From Saccharolobus caldissimus (GTDB lineage: Archaea; Thermoproteota; Thermoprotei_A; Sulfolobales; Sulfolobaceae), in assembly GCF_020886315.1 (NCBI RefSeq), contig NZ_AP025226.1:2444001-2508000 (forward strand): 64,000 nucleotides of DNA. The letters run 5' to 3'. The notes beneath the pieces were generated by a model. That model was not told the origin of the DNA. It searched no databases and saw only the letters and a list, made by a program, of their open reading frames with translations. The position numbers and the translations under genes were made by a program. Shown piece after piece: positions 1-9,694 of this stretch; within the stretch, counting starts at the first letter, position 1; every line of letters begins with the position of its first letter.

Positions 1-1
1 T

Positions 2-136
2 CCTTATTTACCTTTATGTATGGGGGGCTGTAGATTCTTCGCTGTTTTAGAAAATAAGGGATTCTATGGTATAGATTGTAAGAGGAAAAATTATGAGGAG
101 ATAGTAAAACTAATAAGGTATTTTTTAGTGAAATAA
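2..136 (+). CDS. Radical SAM protein, C-terminal SPASM-like end (partial)
   Basis: Only the last 44 codons lie in the window; the gene enters from the left edge and stops at 134-136. The visible residues contain CMGGCR followed by a glycine-rich stretch and a later Cys (GIDCKRK). This C-x3-C...C pattern is typical of the C-terminal SPASM/twitch cluster-binding region of radical SAM maturases, which coordinates an auxiliary 4Fe-4S cluster. The substrate cannot be inferred because the SAM-binding CxxxCxxC part is outside the window. No downstream partner is on the same strand. The family call is moderate; the reading frame itself is clear. Confidence 0.6.
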   Translation, partial: PYLPLCMGGCRFFAVLENKGFYGIDCKRKNYEEIVKLIRYFLVK

Positions 137-286
137 TAGAAGATAACGAAATCTTGTTAAATCTTTCAGCTTATCCTCATATTAAATTTTTATAAAAGAT
201 CAATATTACTTTTAATGAAATTATTATATACTTTTATTAAAATATATCCATAGATTTTCTTTATTATTTTTCTATTTTTCTATATT

Positions 287-1405
287 TTACTTTATTCCTA
301 TTTTCTCTTTTATTTGACTATACAAATCTTCAGTAATCTTCTCTACTTTCTCCTTATCTATCACGTATTGCGCGACCTTACTCCTTATCTTATCTCTAAT
401 TTTACCGTCAACCTTAAAGTACGCTATGTGGTCCCCATTAAGGTACATATGTACGTAAAATCTACCTCTCTTTCTTTTCACATTTACGCTAAAGTTATGG
501 GACTGTTCTTGAATTATCTGTTCGTTAACTGTCATGTTAATGAATTTACTTAAGGCACTGGTAGACAATACTGCCGGTATTATAGTCATCTCTAGGATAA
601 ACTTATCCCTAATCATCTTAGGCACGTTCTTTATTATTTCCTCTTGTATGTCCCTCAGAACGTATAATTGATTCGAGTTTAGATGAATTATTCCCATCTT
701 AGAAATTTCTTGATTTATCTTCTCTGCCAAATCTTTAAAAATAGGTAGAAGTTTACTACTAATTAATTTATCGACTTCGTCTCTAAAATACTTAAATGCT
801 AAGGGATACTCGTTTTCATTAATACCCTCATATATTTTCTCCTCAATTTCCTTTAATTGTCTCTTAGCCTCATTAATCTCATGTGTCTCTAAATGATAGG
901 GATACTCATATTTCCTTAACGTAATACCGCATTTCTCACATCTAACCTCACTTAGCTCTTCAAGCTTATTCTTCCTTAGGAAGTCCTCAGCCACCTTAAC
1001 TAAGTATTTAATATAATCATTTATCCACGAAGATACGTTATCAACACATTCAACTAATTTTTCCTTTTCACACTCAAGTTCTAGATTGTAATCTACCGGT
1101 ATTGTGGCTGAGAAGAAGAATATGTTAGCCTTATTGTAGTTCATAGTAGCCTCTACTATTGCATCATATCCCTCATCTTCTTCTATTACTCTGTTAACAA
1201 TTAGTGGAGGGAAGTCAACTATATTTAAGTAAACTATTAATGAATCTCCTAAATCTAAATCGTCCTTTAAAATTGTCGCAGTACCCCATTCGTATTCTTT
1301 CATATAACATTTAGCTGGGACGTAATAAGGTACTTCATGAAATTTACCTAAATCATCATAATATTCCTCTTTCGTGCACTCGATCTCTTCAAAGTCCCTT
1401 AGCAT
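287..1405 (-). CDS. Hypothetical protein with internal C2H2-like zinc finger
   Basis: A 372-residue protein that I do not recognise as a named family. The middle holds a putative zinc site, C156-x2-C159 followed by H171-x3-H175, inside a charged, helix-rich region (roughly residues 135-260) that could be coiled coil. The N-terminal 100 residues look like a mixed alpha/beta domain, and the C-terminal 70 residues are very basic (VKRKRGRF), which would suit nucleic-acid binding. There is no signal peptide or membrane segment. It is divergently oriented to the reductoisomerase-like gene, with about 110 bp between the starts. Any DNA- or RNA-binding role is inference from the finger and the basic tail. 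Confidence 0.7.
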   Translation of the reverse strand: MLRDFEEIECTKEEYYDDLGKFHEVPYYVPAKCYMKEYEWGTATILKDDLDLGDSLIVYLNIVDFPPLIVNRVIEEDEGYDAIVEATMNYNKANIFFFSATIPVDYNLELECEKEKLVECVDNVSSWINDYIKYLVKVAEDFLRKNKLEELSEVRCEKCGITLRKYEYPYHLETHEINEAKRQLKEIEEKIYEGINENEYPLAFKYFRDEVDKLISSKLLPIFKDLAEKINQEISKMGIIHLNSNQLYVLRDIQEEIIKNVPKMIRDKFILEMTIIPAVLSTSALSKFINMTVNEQIIQEQSHNFSVNVKRKRGRFYVHMYLNGDHIAYFKVDGKIRDKIRSKVAQYVIDKEKVEKITEDLYSQIKEKIGIK

Positions 1406-1468
1406 AATAATAAAATGACTATGTGAAATTTATTTTTTCCAGTTTCTTCTTATTAACCCAGTTAGCAT

Positions 1469-1496
1469 CCCTAACGAGTAGGGAGACATATTTATA
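1469..1496 (+). promoter_or_regulatory. TATA-like box with upstream dyad before the KARI-like gene
   Basis: An A/T-rich TATA-like element (TTTATA, about 1490-1495) lies 24-29 bp before the ATG at 1519, the expected distance for a leaderless archaeal transcript. Immediately upstream is a short inverted repeat, CCCTA-N5-TAGGG (1469-1483), where a BRE or an activator/repressor site would sit. The regulatory role of the dyad is inference. Confidence 0.45.
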
Positions 1497-1497
1497 A

Positions 1498-2523
<1,026 letters not shown>

Positions 2524-2865
2524 TAGTCTAGATTTTGCATTAATTTTTAATCTAATGTTTAACATGAAAGAAAACCCTATAACTACTATAGTAGAATCAC
2601 ATAAATTTCCTAAATCTTATCTTTGAATCTTTTCAATAATAATAGTAAAAAAGATTAAATGTGAATATTAATATAAAGCTTATTTTTATAACCACATTTA
2701 TCTGTTTTCATTGTGACTAATATGTTTTATATAAGGAAGTCAGCTTATTATACGCTTAATAAATCTATTTATTATCTAGAATACTTTCATATATTTTAAG
2801 TGAAATAATATTTATTATACTTGATTTTAAGCATTTATATTCATTTTTCTTTGCTATAATTATAG
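2524..2865. other. Intergenic region with a short transposase-like relic
   Basis: About 340 bp of A/T-rich DNA without a convincing gene. Positions 2714-2745 repeat, in pieces, sequence found at 35201-35223 (as reverse complement, 23 bp) and 35269-35283 (direct, 15 bp). In one frame the shared piece reads LTNMFYIR, which resembles the DLTNK segment of the transposase fragment near 6750. It is probably a scar of an insertion sequence. Confidence 0.4.
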
Positions 2866-4005
2866 TTAAATTACTCTTAATATTTTAGCTATTAAAGGAT
2901 CGATAATTGAGTAAACTCCTCTTTCTTCTCTTCTTATATATCCATCGTTAATTAACTTCCTTACTCCCTCATTTATGCTAGATCTTCCTAATGGTATTCC
3001 TCTTAAGCTTCCTCTTCCTCCCTTCTCAGCTAAGAATTTAATAACTTTTTTAGCATTTTTACTAAGCTTATTGTATTCATCCCTCACAATAGCAGTTATT
3101 ATAGGATCAACTATCATATCGTTAAGTACTTTCTTAACACATGTTTCGTTTACTACTTTACACTCTAAGGATTTTAAGCCGAAATAATTCAACCAAGCAG
3201 GGATACCATCTAATTCTTTAATTACATAGTTTAAACTATCTTCTTCATAACTAATCCCCTCATCTTTAAAGCCCTCTTTAAGGAAATTTAACGAAACTTC
3301 CCTAGAAAATGGATTAATATAAATTGGGAAAAAGAACTGATAAAAAGATTCATTCTTGGAACTAAAAAGTCTTTCTAACATACCTATTGAAGACCCAGAA
3401 ACTACGTATTCTACATTCTTGTGAAACTGCCACTTTCCTCTCATTAAGTGAAATAATCCTGGCAAATTTTGCTCTGCTAACTTTAAAAACTGGAATTCAT
3501 CTATCACTATTAAGTAATCTTTTCCTATCTTTTCAGCGATCTCTTGAGGCAAATTAAGTAACTCTCTTATACTATCTTTACTATTGCCGCTCTTCCTATT
3601 AATAAAAAGCTCTATACTTACTAGGTTAATATTAAATGATAGTTTAACATAGCCTAAAAGTTCTCTCAAGGCATTTATTGCCTCCTCACCTCTTTGCTTT
3701 AACATGAAGGAGAATTTCTTTTTAGGTTCTAGAAACTTTATTGCCTCAGCTATTATTAAAGAAGAATAATAAGAAAGAAAAGAGATCAAATCGAAACTCT
3801 TCCCTTCAACAAATTCCTCAGCATTAATGTATATCTTAGGCCTTTCTATATTCTTTATTGTCTTTAAGATTATAGAAGTTTTACCTATCCTCCTAACTCC
3901 TATAACTGCGGTAGGTTGATTTCTTGAAATCATAGAAGTTAAAATGCTTATTTCAGTTTCCCTATCAAAGGGCTCATCGGTAGGTTTGCCAAATACAAAT
4001 TTCAT
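2866..4005 (-). CDS. Archaeal ATPase (ATPase_2 type) with C-terminal winged helix, copy A
   Basis: A 379-residue P-loop NTPase of the archaeal ATPase family. Visible motifs are an N-terminal FDRETEI segment, Walker A GVRRIGKTS (36-44), Walker B LIVIDEF (165-171), a sensor-like SGSS, and a C-terminal winged-helix-like domain (about 310-379) ending in RGVYSIIDP. These proteins are abundant in Sulfolobales and their function is unknown; a STAND-like switch or selfish/defence role has been suggested for relatives. The closest relative in the window is copy C (33082-34215), which shares GPRRIGKTS and DEFQYLKLA. The start is fixed by a paired palindrome that ends inside the ATG. It is a monocistronic gene. 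Confidence 0.85.
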   Translation of the reverse strand: MKFVFGKPTDEPFDRETEISILTSMISRNQPTAVIGVRRIGKTSIILKTIKNIERPKIYINAEEFVEGKSFDLISFLSYYSSLIIAEAIKFLEPKKKFSFMLKQRGEEAINALRELLGYVKLSFNINLVSIELFINRKSGNSKDSIRELLNLPQEIAEKIGKDYLIVIDEFQFLKLAEQNLPGLFHLMRGKWQFHKNVEYVVSGSSIGMLERLFSSKNESFYQFFFPIYINPFSREVSLNFLKEGFKDEGISYEEDSLNYVIKELDGIPAWLNYFGLKSLECKVVNETCVKKVLNDMIVDPIITAIVRDEYNKLSKNAKKVIKFLAEKGGRGSLRGIPLGRSSINEGVRKLINDGYIRREERGVYSIIDPLIAKILRVI

Positions 4006-4042
4006 GGGTACCTATGAAATATGGGTACCCATGCTTTATTAA
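4004..4042 (-). promoter_or_regulatory. TATA-like box and paired palindromic operator of ATPase A
   Basis: Two 12-bp palindromes, ATGGGTACCTAT (4004-4015, one mismatch) and ATGGGTACCCAT (4021-4032, perfect), lie 17 bp apart, centre to centre, directly upstream of and overlapping the start codon. Reading on the minus strand, a TATA-like TTAATAAAG (about 4034-4042) comes immediately before them. The repeat therefore occupies the region between the TATA box and the ATG, the classic place for a repressor operator in an archaeal promoter. The same layout recurs at the other three ATPase genes with different repeat sequences. Confidence 0.75.
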
Positions 4043-4309
4043 TTTAACGATAAATGTAAAACGAGTGTGCGTTCAGTAATAAACCTTTCGGTTAACTTCA
4101 AGCATAGTGCCTATATAGGAGATAGTGTCGTTATTAAGCCATAAATTTACACTTTAACGTAAAAGGTATCTCTGAGAATCTGAACTAGACTGTACTCTAT
4201 TGGAGAATTTCCTTTTAATAAATAATAGCTAAATGACTGAAACTATAATTTTTCCCTCCTAACTCGTATGGGAAAATAATTATCTATAAGGGAAATACAA
4301 ATTAAACCA

Positions 4310-5083
4310 ATGATAAAGGCATTTAAAATGTTCAAAGTAGGAGATCACGGTGAGGTTCCAGGGGCTGAGGTCTATTGGATGAGGGATTTCGACAAGTGGT
4401 ATAGATTATATTTTTATTCATTTCTTTTAGAGAGTGATGACGGATACGTGTTAATAAACACTGGCCTACCAGATGATTTATCCTTAAGGAATGAATTCCT
4501 AAGGAACTGGGCTAAAAGTGATAGATGTAAATTTACTGTAAGAGAGGAGGAGAAAATAGAGAACATTTTAAGAAGGCTAAATCTAAATACTGACGACATA
4601 TCCCACATCATAATTACGCCATTTCAGGATTACACAATAGGTAGGCTTCATTTATTTAAAAGAGCACTTATATACTTCTCTAAAATCGGCTGGTATCACG
4701 ACGTGGTAAATCCTTCTCCTTCACCATTTCTAAATAGAGATATTTATTTCCCTAAACATATAAGAAATTACATTTTCGAGGAAGCTTGGAATAGGATTAG
4801 ATTAGTTGAGGATGAGGAAGTCATTAAGGGAGTAGAAGTTAAATGGTCTGGTTGTCATCATAGAAGTTCAATGGTAGTTAAATTCTTTTACAATGGTAAA
4901 AGGGTTTGTATTAGTGACTCAGCATTTTTAATGGGAAATTTCGAGCAAAATATACCAATAGGAATAGCTGAGGACATATATGAGTGCTTAAGAACTTATG
5001 ATTACATGAGGAGAGAGTGTAATGTTGTAATCCCAGCTTATGATCCAGAGAATTTAAACAGATTTAAGGAATTTACTGTTTAG
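4310..5083 (+). CDS. Metallo-beta-lactamase-fold protein lacking the metal-binding motif
   Basis: A 257-residue protein with lactonase-like MBL architecture: DGYVLINTGLP near residue 44, the strand-loop HIIITPFQDYTIG at 99-111, and a late SGCHHRSS loop followed by CISDSAFL. In active enzymes (compare 35719-36567) the loop reads SHLHLDH; here it is TPFQDY, so only the Asp survives and the zinc histidines are gone. The fold is probably kept, but hydrolase activity is unlikely. No operon partners. It could be a binding or regulatory derivative, which is inference. Confidence 0.7.
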   Translation: MIKAFKMFKVGDHGEVPGAEVYWMRDFDKWYRLYFYSFLLESDDGYVLINTGLPDDLSLRNEFLRNWAKSDRCKFTVREEEKIENILRRLNLNTDDISHIIITPFQDYTIGRLHLFKRALIYFSKIGWYHDVVNPSPSPFLNRDIYFPKHIRNYIFEEAWNRIRLVEDEEVIKGVEVKWSGCHHRSSMVVKFFYNGKRVCISDSAFLMGNFEQNIPIGIAEDIYECLRTYDYMRRECNVVIPAYDPENLNRFKEFTV

Positions 5084-5174
5084 ATATTCTTCTCGCTAAT
5101 ATTTTCACATTAGCTCTTTGCCAAATTCTTATCTTCTACCTACTATTTTACAAAATTGAGGAGGAAGCCAGTGT

Positions 5175-5363
5175 TTACCCGTGGTGTAACTTCTCCTTAC
5201 TTTTAATTACTTCTAATTCCACCACGGGCACCCCTCTTAAGGGATCATACACCGTCACCCTTAAATCATTGGGGCTAGTCGAGGGAAACACCAATACCCT
5301 CCCATCCACCTTTTCACTCCCACCCTCGTGAGCAGTGCCCGTCATCAGCTGGGAGTTCATCAA
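5175..5363 (-). CDS. Small ORF of unknown function, possibly transposon-associated
   Basis: A 62-residue reading frame, clearly richer in G+C than its neighbours, containing GRVLVFPSTSP and GVPVVELEV. I do not recognise the family. Its 3' end lies in a 9-bp inverted repeat (CCCGTGGTG at 5178-5186, CACCACGGG at 5220-5228) that could be a terminator or a transposon end hairpin. Its start and upstream region are duplicated in degraded form at 34328-34460, and an IS200/IS605-like left-end sequence follows at about 5470-5500. A cargo or remnant of a mobile element is the best guess. Confidence 0.4.
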   Translation of the reverse strand: MMNSQLMTGTAHEGGSEKVDGRVLVFPSTSPNDLRVTVYDPLRGVPVVELEVIKSKEKLHHG

Positions 5364-5500
5364 TATAAAGTACTTCGGTAATACTATATAAACATTACTT
5401 GACCAAAAAACGGTATTTAGAAGTATTTAAAAATATTTAAAAGTTACGCAGAAGCATTACAGTCTTTGATGAAGGGCGAGGTTTGCCATTCGTTTTGTTA
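5331..5500 (-). repeat. Dispersed repeat with IS200/IS605-like left-end sequence
   Basis: Bases 5331-5475 align with 34328-34460 (shared GCCCGTCATCAGCT, TATAAACAT, ATTTAGA and a downstream ACAGTCTTT-like block). Bases 5470-5500 (GAAGGGCGAGGTTTGCCATTC) match the left end of the complete IS200/IS605 element at about 12090-12110 and of the mini-element at about 29491-29515. This suggests a small non-autonomous element or a decayed end. Confidence 0.5.
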
Positions 5501-5540
5501 CTCTTTAAGAAATATATACTCAGTTGTGGAATAAGCAATT

Positions 5541-5762
5541 ATGGATATTGAAAAAATGATTAAAGCCCAGAACGAGGCTAGGCAAGTAAGGAGGAGCACT
5601 GCTAATTGGGATTTTATTAGAAGTCTTCCTTCCAAGCTTAGAATAGCCATAGAGTACTACATCGAAACTGGCGATATTTATAATGGGGCTAAATTAGCAG
5701 GGATGGGTGTAGATGAGTTTAATGAACTTAGAATAAAGGCTGGAATACTTGCAGTCGATTAA
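5541..5762 (+). CDS. Putative antitoxin, first copy (upstream of PIN toxin)
   Basis: A 73-residue helical protein preceded by a TATA-like AAATATATAC at about 5510-5519, 22-31 bp before the ATG, so the transcript is probably leaderless. Its core (residues 12-44, EARQVRR...YYIETG) is encoded by 98 bp identical to the third gene of the operon. The tail (GMGVDEFNELR) resembles small VapB-like antitoxins with an HTH-like C-terminal helix pair. Its stop overlaps the start of the PIN-domain gene by 14 nt. The antitoxin role follows from this coupling; I see no named DNA-binding fold with certainty. Confidence 0.7.
   Translation: MDIEKMIKAQNEARQVRRSTANWDFIRSLPSKLRIAIEYYIETGDIYNGAKLAGMGVDEFNELRIKAGILAVD
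5574..5671 (+). repeat. 98-bp perfect direct repeat, copy 1 (antitoxin core)
   Basis: Identical base for base to 6296-6393, in the same reading phase, while flanking antitoxin sequence has diverged. The two copies bracket the PIN-domain toxin gene. Recombination between them would delete the toxin and leave one fused antitoxin. Confidence 0.9.
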
Positions 5763-6273
5763 TGCAATTATGGATACCTCATTTCTAATTGACTGGGTTA
5801 GATATGAAAATCGCGATTTATTATTCGATTATTACAACATAGTATTCATAACAGAGTCTGTGCTCTATGAGATAAGGACGGAGAAGCCATTACTCTGGAT
5901 ATCAGAGTGGTTAGCAAAAGGTAGGATTAAAATTTTGGAGGAAACAACTGACGTGAGAAGAAAAGCACTCTTAATTATTGATATGACTAGAGGAATTCCG
6001 TTAAGGAGCGCGGACTATCCAGAGGCTGTATGTTTAGCGTTGGGTAAAGAATTAAACCTAGACGTTCTAACGGAAAACGGAGGAGTATTTGCTGCTAAAG
6101 AGATAATAGAAGAGTACAGCTCTGTTAACGTTTATAGAGGCATTGACGTTCTATATCTCCTTTCGCAGAAGGGACTAATAAAAGACTTTATCTCCGAGGT
6201 CAAAAAATATATAAACGTTACAAAGCATACATATAGTAGGGAGATCCTTGAAAAATATGGTATCGAAATTTGA
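5749..6273 (+). CDS. PIN-domain toxin (VapC-like)
   Basis: A 174-residue PIN-type ribonuclease candidate. The first strand ends in MDTSFLID (Asp9), followed by a conserved-position Glu in LYEIRTE, then SADYPEAVCLALG with the next acidic pair, and LTENGG near residue 105, consistent with the metal-binding acidic cluster. PIN toxins cleave RNA and are neutralised by the neighbouring antitoxin. The ATG at 5749 keeps the full first strand; ATG 5770 is the alternative. It overlaps the upstream antitoxin by 14 nt and the downstream antitoxin, so all three are probably co-translated. Confidence 0.8.
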   Translation: MQSINAIMDTSFLIDWVRYENRDLLFDYYNIVFITESVLYEIRTEKPLLWISEWLAKGRIKILEETTDVRRKALLIIDMTRGIPLRSADYPEAVCLALGKELNLDVLTENGGVFAAKEIIEEYSSVNVYRGIDVLYLLSQKGLIKDFISEVKKYINVTKHTYSREILEKYGIEI

Positions 6274-6487
6274 GAAAATTGCTAAGTTTGCGGAAGAGGC
6301 TAGGCAAGTAAGGAGGAGCACTGCTAATTGGGATTTTATTAGAAGTCTTCCTTCCAAGCTTAGAATAGCCATAGAGTACTACATCGAAACTGGTAATTTT
6401 AGAGAAGCGGCTAGGATAGCAGAAATGTCTGTAGACGAATTCCTATACTTTTCTAAGGACAAAGCTAACATATATGATATGTCTTAA
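6257..6487 (+). CDS. Putative antitoxin, second copy (downstream of PIN toxin)
   Basis: A 76-residue paralogue of the first antitoxin. Its middle 33 residues are identical in protein and DNA, whereas the C-terminal third (MSVDEFLYFSKDK) differs. The start lies inside the 3' end of the toxin gene; ATG 6257 is preferred, with TTG 6248 also in frame. Having an antitoxin on both sides of one toxin is unusual. It may be a duplicated toxin-antitoxin unit that lost its second toxin, or two antitoxins with different operator or toxin specificities. Nothing downstream looks like a second toxin. Confidence 0.65.
   Translation: MVSKFEKIAKFAEEARQVRRSTANWDFIRSLPSKLRIAIEYYIETGNFREAARIAEMSVDEFLYFSKDKANIYDMS
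6296..6393 (+). repeat. 98-bp perfect direct repeat, copy 2
   Basis: Second copy of the antitoxin core described at 5574-5671, 100 percent identical by direct comparison. It points to a recent duplication or gene conversion. Confidence 0.9.
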
Positions 6488-6561
6488 ACATTTTAGAGGT
6501 AGGAATTGCTGAGACCGGAGTGCTTTCATGCAGTCATCTTATTCGATATTAGTTAGTACAA

Positions 6562-6753
6562 TTATATCAGATTTTCTCTAATATTCTGTACTCCCTTCCA
6601 GTAAGCCTCATTCAAGGGAGTCTTCTCCCTTGAATAGATTACAAGGTATATGACGTTCAACAAGACAAGACTATAACCAACCATCCTCTCACTTATATTA
6701 GGTTTTATTAGCTGAAGAGTGAAATACTTATTAGTCAGATCTGTGTAATACAA
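6562..6753 (-). pseudogene. Transposase C-terminal fragment
   Basis: A 63-codon open fragment with hydrophobic and basic character (YYTDLTNK, ISERMVGYSLVLLNVIYL, LNEAYWKGVQNIRENLI) that looks like the last part of a DDE transposase. The LYYTDLTN coding sequence recurs in slightly different form at about 35201-35237 and partially at 2714-2736, supporting a mobile origin. No intact N-terminal part lies upstream. The IS family is not assigned. Confidence 0.45.
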
Positions 6754-6984
6754 ATCTTACAAAAAGGATGTGGTGGTTTCTGAGGTTGTTTCCCATGGTT
6801 TTCCTAAAGGGAAAGCAAAAGCTTTGAGATCGAACGCTCTATCACAAGCACTCAAGAGAGCATCCCAGGTGCAAATAATTGAATAAATCTATGTATAAGT
6901 TTATGGAGAATTATTCAAAAATAGAGATAGTTGTTAAGAATTTTTGAATTTTCTCTTGAAGGTAAAAGTAGAGTAATACTTAAA

Positions 6985-7053
6985 GGGAACCGGGACCATG
7001 TAGTAACGATAACCATGAAACCTTGGCTAGAATACTACAATCTCCCGGTCCCC
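6985..7053 (+). repeat. Imperfect inverted repeat at edge of IS remnant
   Basis: GGGAACCGGGACCATGTAG (6985-7003) and CTACAATCTCCCGGTCCCC (7035-7053) form an imperfect hairpin directly before a decayed transposase gene. It may be the terminal region of that element or a remnant of two abutting ends. Confidence 0.5.
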
Positions 7054-7059
7054 TAAATA

Positions 7060-7855
7060 TCATCAAGGCATTTTGAAAATACACTACATGCTAATCACCT
7101 CAAAAGCACTATCACCACTAGACTTGTACATACTAAGAGTACTCATAGTAATGATAATATGGCAATGCTCATACAGAGACGTAGAAGCATACTATTACAC
7201 GGACATAGTAGTAAGGTGGTTCCTAGGAGAATGCAAGTCAGAAAAACCACAGGAGGGCAAAGGGGAGAAATAAAAAAGCATTCAAGGAATACGCAAAAGA
7301 ACTTGAGGAAAACAAACTAGAAAACTACTTGCCAAGCAGTGCCCTATACGGCAAACTCTGGGCAGTAGACTCCAACATAATCGAAGTAGGAAAGAGAAAC
7401 AAGGAAACAATAAGGAAGAAGCTAGAACTCAATTTAAGACAAGGTTAGGGAAGCAGCAAGCTTAATTTACTACTATATGAGGGCTAAGATTCATCGTAGA
7501 TTTAAGGGTGAGTTTGCGAAGAAGAGGGTAAGAGTTTCTTCGGCTTCAAGGTTTTATACGCTATTTCCCCAACAATGATTCAATTCAAGTTGAGTTGGCC
7601 AACTTTCCCGATAATAAGGTTGGTTTTTGTATGAGTGGTTATAAGGTTGTTGATAGGGGTTTCTTGGGAATGCCCTCAACTTGGTTTTTCTAGTTTTAGG
7701 CGTTATGTTGAGTTCTTTGGTATTTTCTTGATTGGAGACCTTACGCTACTAACAAGGATATGGTTTACGTTATTGGAATAATTTACAATTCCTTGATTTA
7801 CACTTCCGTTTTGCAGAAGGTTCCACAAGAAGAATTTGTCAAACTCTCTAGTTAA
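7060..7855 (+). pseudogene. IS5-like transposase, decayed by several frameshifts
   Basis: Transposase homology is spread over several frames. A first block has ITSKALSPLDLY and IIWQCSYRDVEAYYYTD (7073-7270), a second has YGKLWAVDSNIIEV with a probable catalytic Asp (about 7345-7390), then basic blocks, and a last block has YATNKDMVYVIGI and QEEFVKLSS ending at 7855. Stops and frameshifts separate the blocks, so it cannot give a working enzyme. IS5-family assignment rests on the N-terminal SYRDVE-type helix and the VDSN block; it is likely, not certain. Confidence 0.55.
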
Positions 7856-8068
7856 CCCTAGCCAACACTAGGATAGTGTGGAGTATGTTTAAAATTCATT
7901 TTTTCTTAATAATCAATTATTTTATTTTACAATAAAATATTAATCTTCCCTCATATTGAAAGACATAATTGACTTTTATTCTCAATTAGTTATAATATTG
8001 TTTTTCTATCACATTATATTTATTGAATTATTTGCATTCGGGACACTCTCTCAATTTCCTATCAAGGA

Positions 8069-8353
8069 TTGGTGTTGATTATGTTGTTTTTGAGGATTAG
8101 TGAAGAGGAAGAAATTTACGAGGATAAGAGTGGTAATAGGAAGGTTAGTAGGTTTGCTAAGAAGCAGTTGTTAATCCACGGTGTTATTAAATCGTTAAGG
8201 TTAGGTTTCAACGTTATCTTGGTTAATCCTAAGGGTATTACTAACTCTGAGGATTATGATAATGTTATGAGGGAGAAGGGTTTTGATAGGCATACAGCCT
8301 CAGCTTACATAATAGCCTTAAGAGGATTAGAAGTAATTAAAAATAACGGGTAG
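8069..8353 (+). pseudogene. tnpB: TnpB-like protein, C-terminal fragment
   Basis: A 94-codon remnant with SRFAKKQLLIHGV, VILVNPKGITNSEDYD and KGFDRHTASAYIIALRGLEV. These are typical of the last RuvC-like segment of Sulfolobales TnpB proteins that lack a zinc ribbon: the VNP[RK]GTTNS block and the D-R-H-x-A-S-A motif with the final catalytic Asp. The N-terminal two thirds, including the first catalytic Asp, are missing. A parallel shorter fragment with FDRHVASTYLIALKGL lies at about 20480-20540. Confidence 0.6.
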
Positions 8354-8560
8354 TTACGTAAATGTATTACAGACCGTTTGTTCCTACACTTTCATTTTAA
8401 CATGATCGAGTGTAGGGACTTAGATCTTAACCACCTTGTAAGCGGGCCATGGGACTCTAACGGCAATGGACTCACATCTCCGTAATCACTCCCTTTTGGG
8501 CATAGCACACATGAGTATAAGGGCTCATCTTTTAACGAAAATTCGTCATAAATAGTTATA
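8354..8560 (+). ncRNA. Possible omega-RNA / right-end region of the TnpB remnant
   Basis: About 200 bp of GC-richer, non-coding DNA following the TnpB fragment, with short self-complementary stretches (for example GGGACTTAG and GGGCCATGG blocks). In IS200/IS605 and IS607 elements the guide RNA scaffold overlaps or follows the tnpB 3' end. No direct sequence match to the other element ends in the window was found, so this is positional inference. Confidence 0.25.
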
Positions 8561-8651
8561 AAACATTTCTGTTAACATGAAAAAGAATTGTCCTAAGAGA
8601 GCAAGATCCTATCACTATACTAGAGTTTATAACATTTTCTGAGGGAAAAGG

Positions 8652-8862
8652 GAGTGTGGATAACAATTTTGTTAATTCAGTATAAATTATATAAAGTATA
8701 ATTTTATTTTTCAATTAACCACAAGATTTATCAGTTAATAAAATATAGTATTGTAACTTTAACCCTGTTCAAAAATTTTTATTGTAAATCAGGGGTTTAA
8801 ATGATACGACTTTAAGGAAATTTTAACCAAATTTCAAATGAACGAAATTGTTGTCCACACTC
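8652..8862. mobile_element. MITE derived from the IS6-like element (211 bp)
   Basis: It begins GAGTGTGGATAACAATTTTG and ends CGAAATTGTTGTCCACACTC, the same termini as the complete IS6-like element at 30679-31512. About 40 bp inside one end and 30 bp inside the other also match, while the transposase is deleted. It is flanked by a perfect 8-bp target duplication, GGAAAAGG (8644-8651 and 8863-8870). It sits about 20 bp beyond the stop codon of ATPase B. Confidence 0.85.
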
Positions 8863-9694
8863 GGAAAAGGAAGAGCTAGCGTTTAATACTCCTCTAGTAC
8901 CGTATATCTTATTATGGGATCAGCAATCTTATACTCATTTCCCTCTTTCTCTACAAACCCCATCTTAATTAAGTTCTTCAAGTCCCTCGAAATTGTAGCA
9001 TTTGTTACTTTCCTCCCAGTTTGGGCGATAACATAGTTTACAATATTCTTCCACCTCGCCTTACCTAAAGTAGCTATTGCTTTCATGATCAGAGTATAGT
9101 ACGGGCTCCTAGAGAAGGCTTCATCAAGTTCTTTTTTCACGATTTTAGCACCTAATGACTTTACTTCATCCAACGCATCTTCCCCCTTATCAACGTAAAG
9201 TTTTCCGAAATAAACTAACCAGCCTACTATTCCATCTAACTCTGAAACAGCCTTATTTATAATCTTCTCATTAACGTTTATACCTAACTCTTTAAATCCA
9301 GCTTTCAAGAATTCCTTGGATTTTTCATCATTAAAGGGTTTTAACTCAATGCTTACGTAATATCTACCGTAAAAATCTGAGCTTGAATCGTTTATACCTA
9401 TAAAATCATGTAATAAACCCACCTCGCTTCCAGTGAAAATTAACGTAATGTTTTTCAAATAATCATATACGTGAGCTAAAAGCGGTTTTATCCCAACTGT
9501 TGAGTATCTTAAGTATTGAGCCTCATCAAACACTACCACTACTTTCCCTAATTCATTTAAAGCCTCAAAGATCTTACTTATATTACTCCTAATTTCTTCT
9601 AAGGGTAATTTAGCCTTTAAGGGGTATTCTAACGATAGACCAATTTTTGACAGTATGTCCTTAATCCTCTCCCTTTTACTTAGCTTTAAAAGCC

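Noticed and set aside
314-553. 79-codon plus-strand frame over the zinc-finger gene
   Set aside because: It is the antisense shadow of the 287-1405 gene and has no family features of its own.
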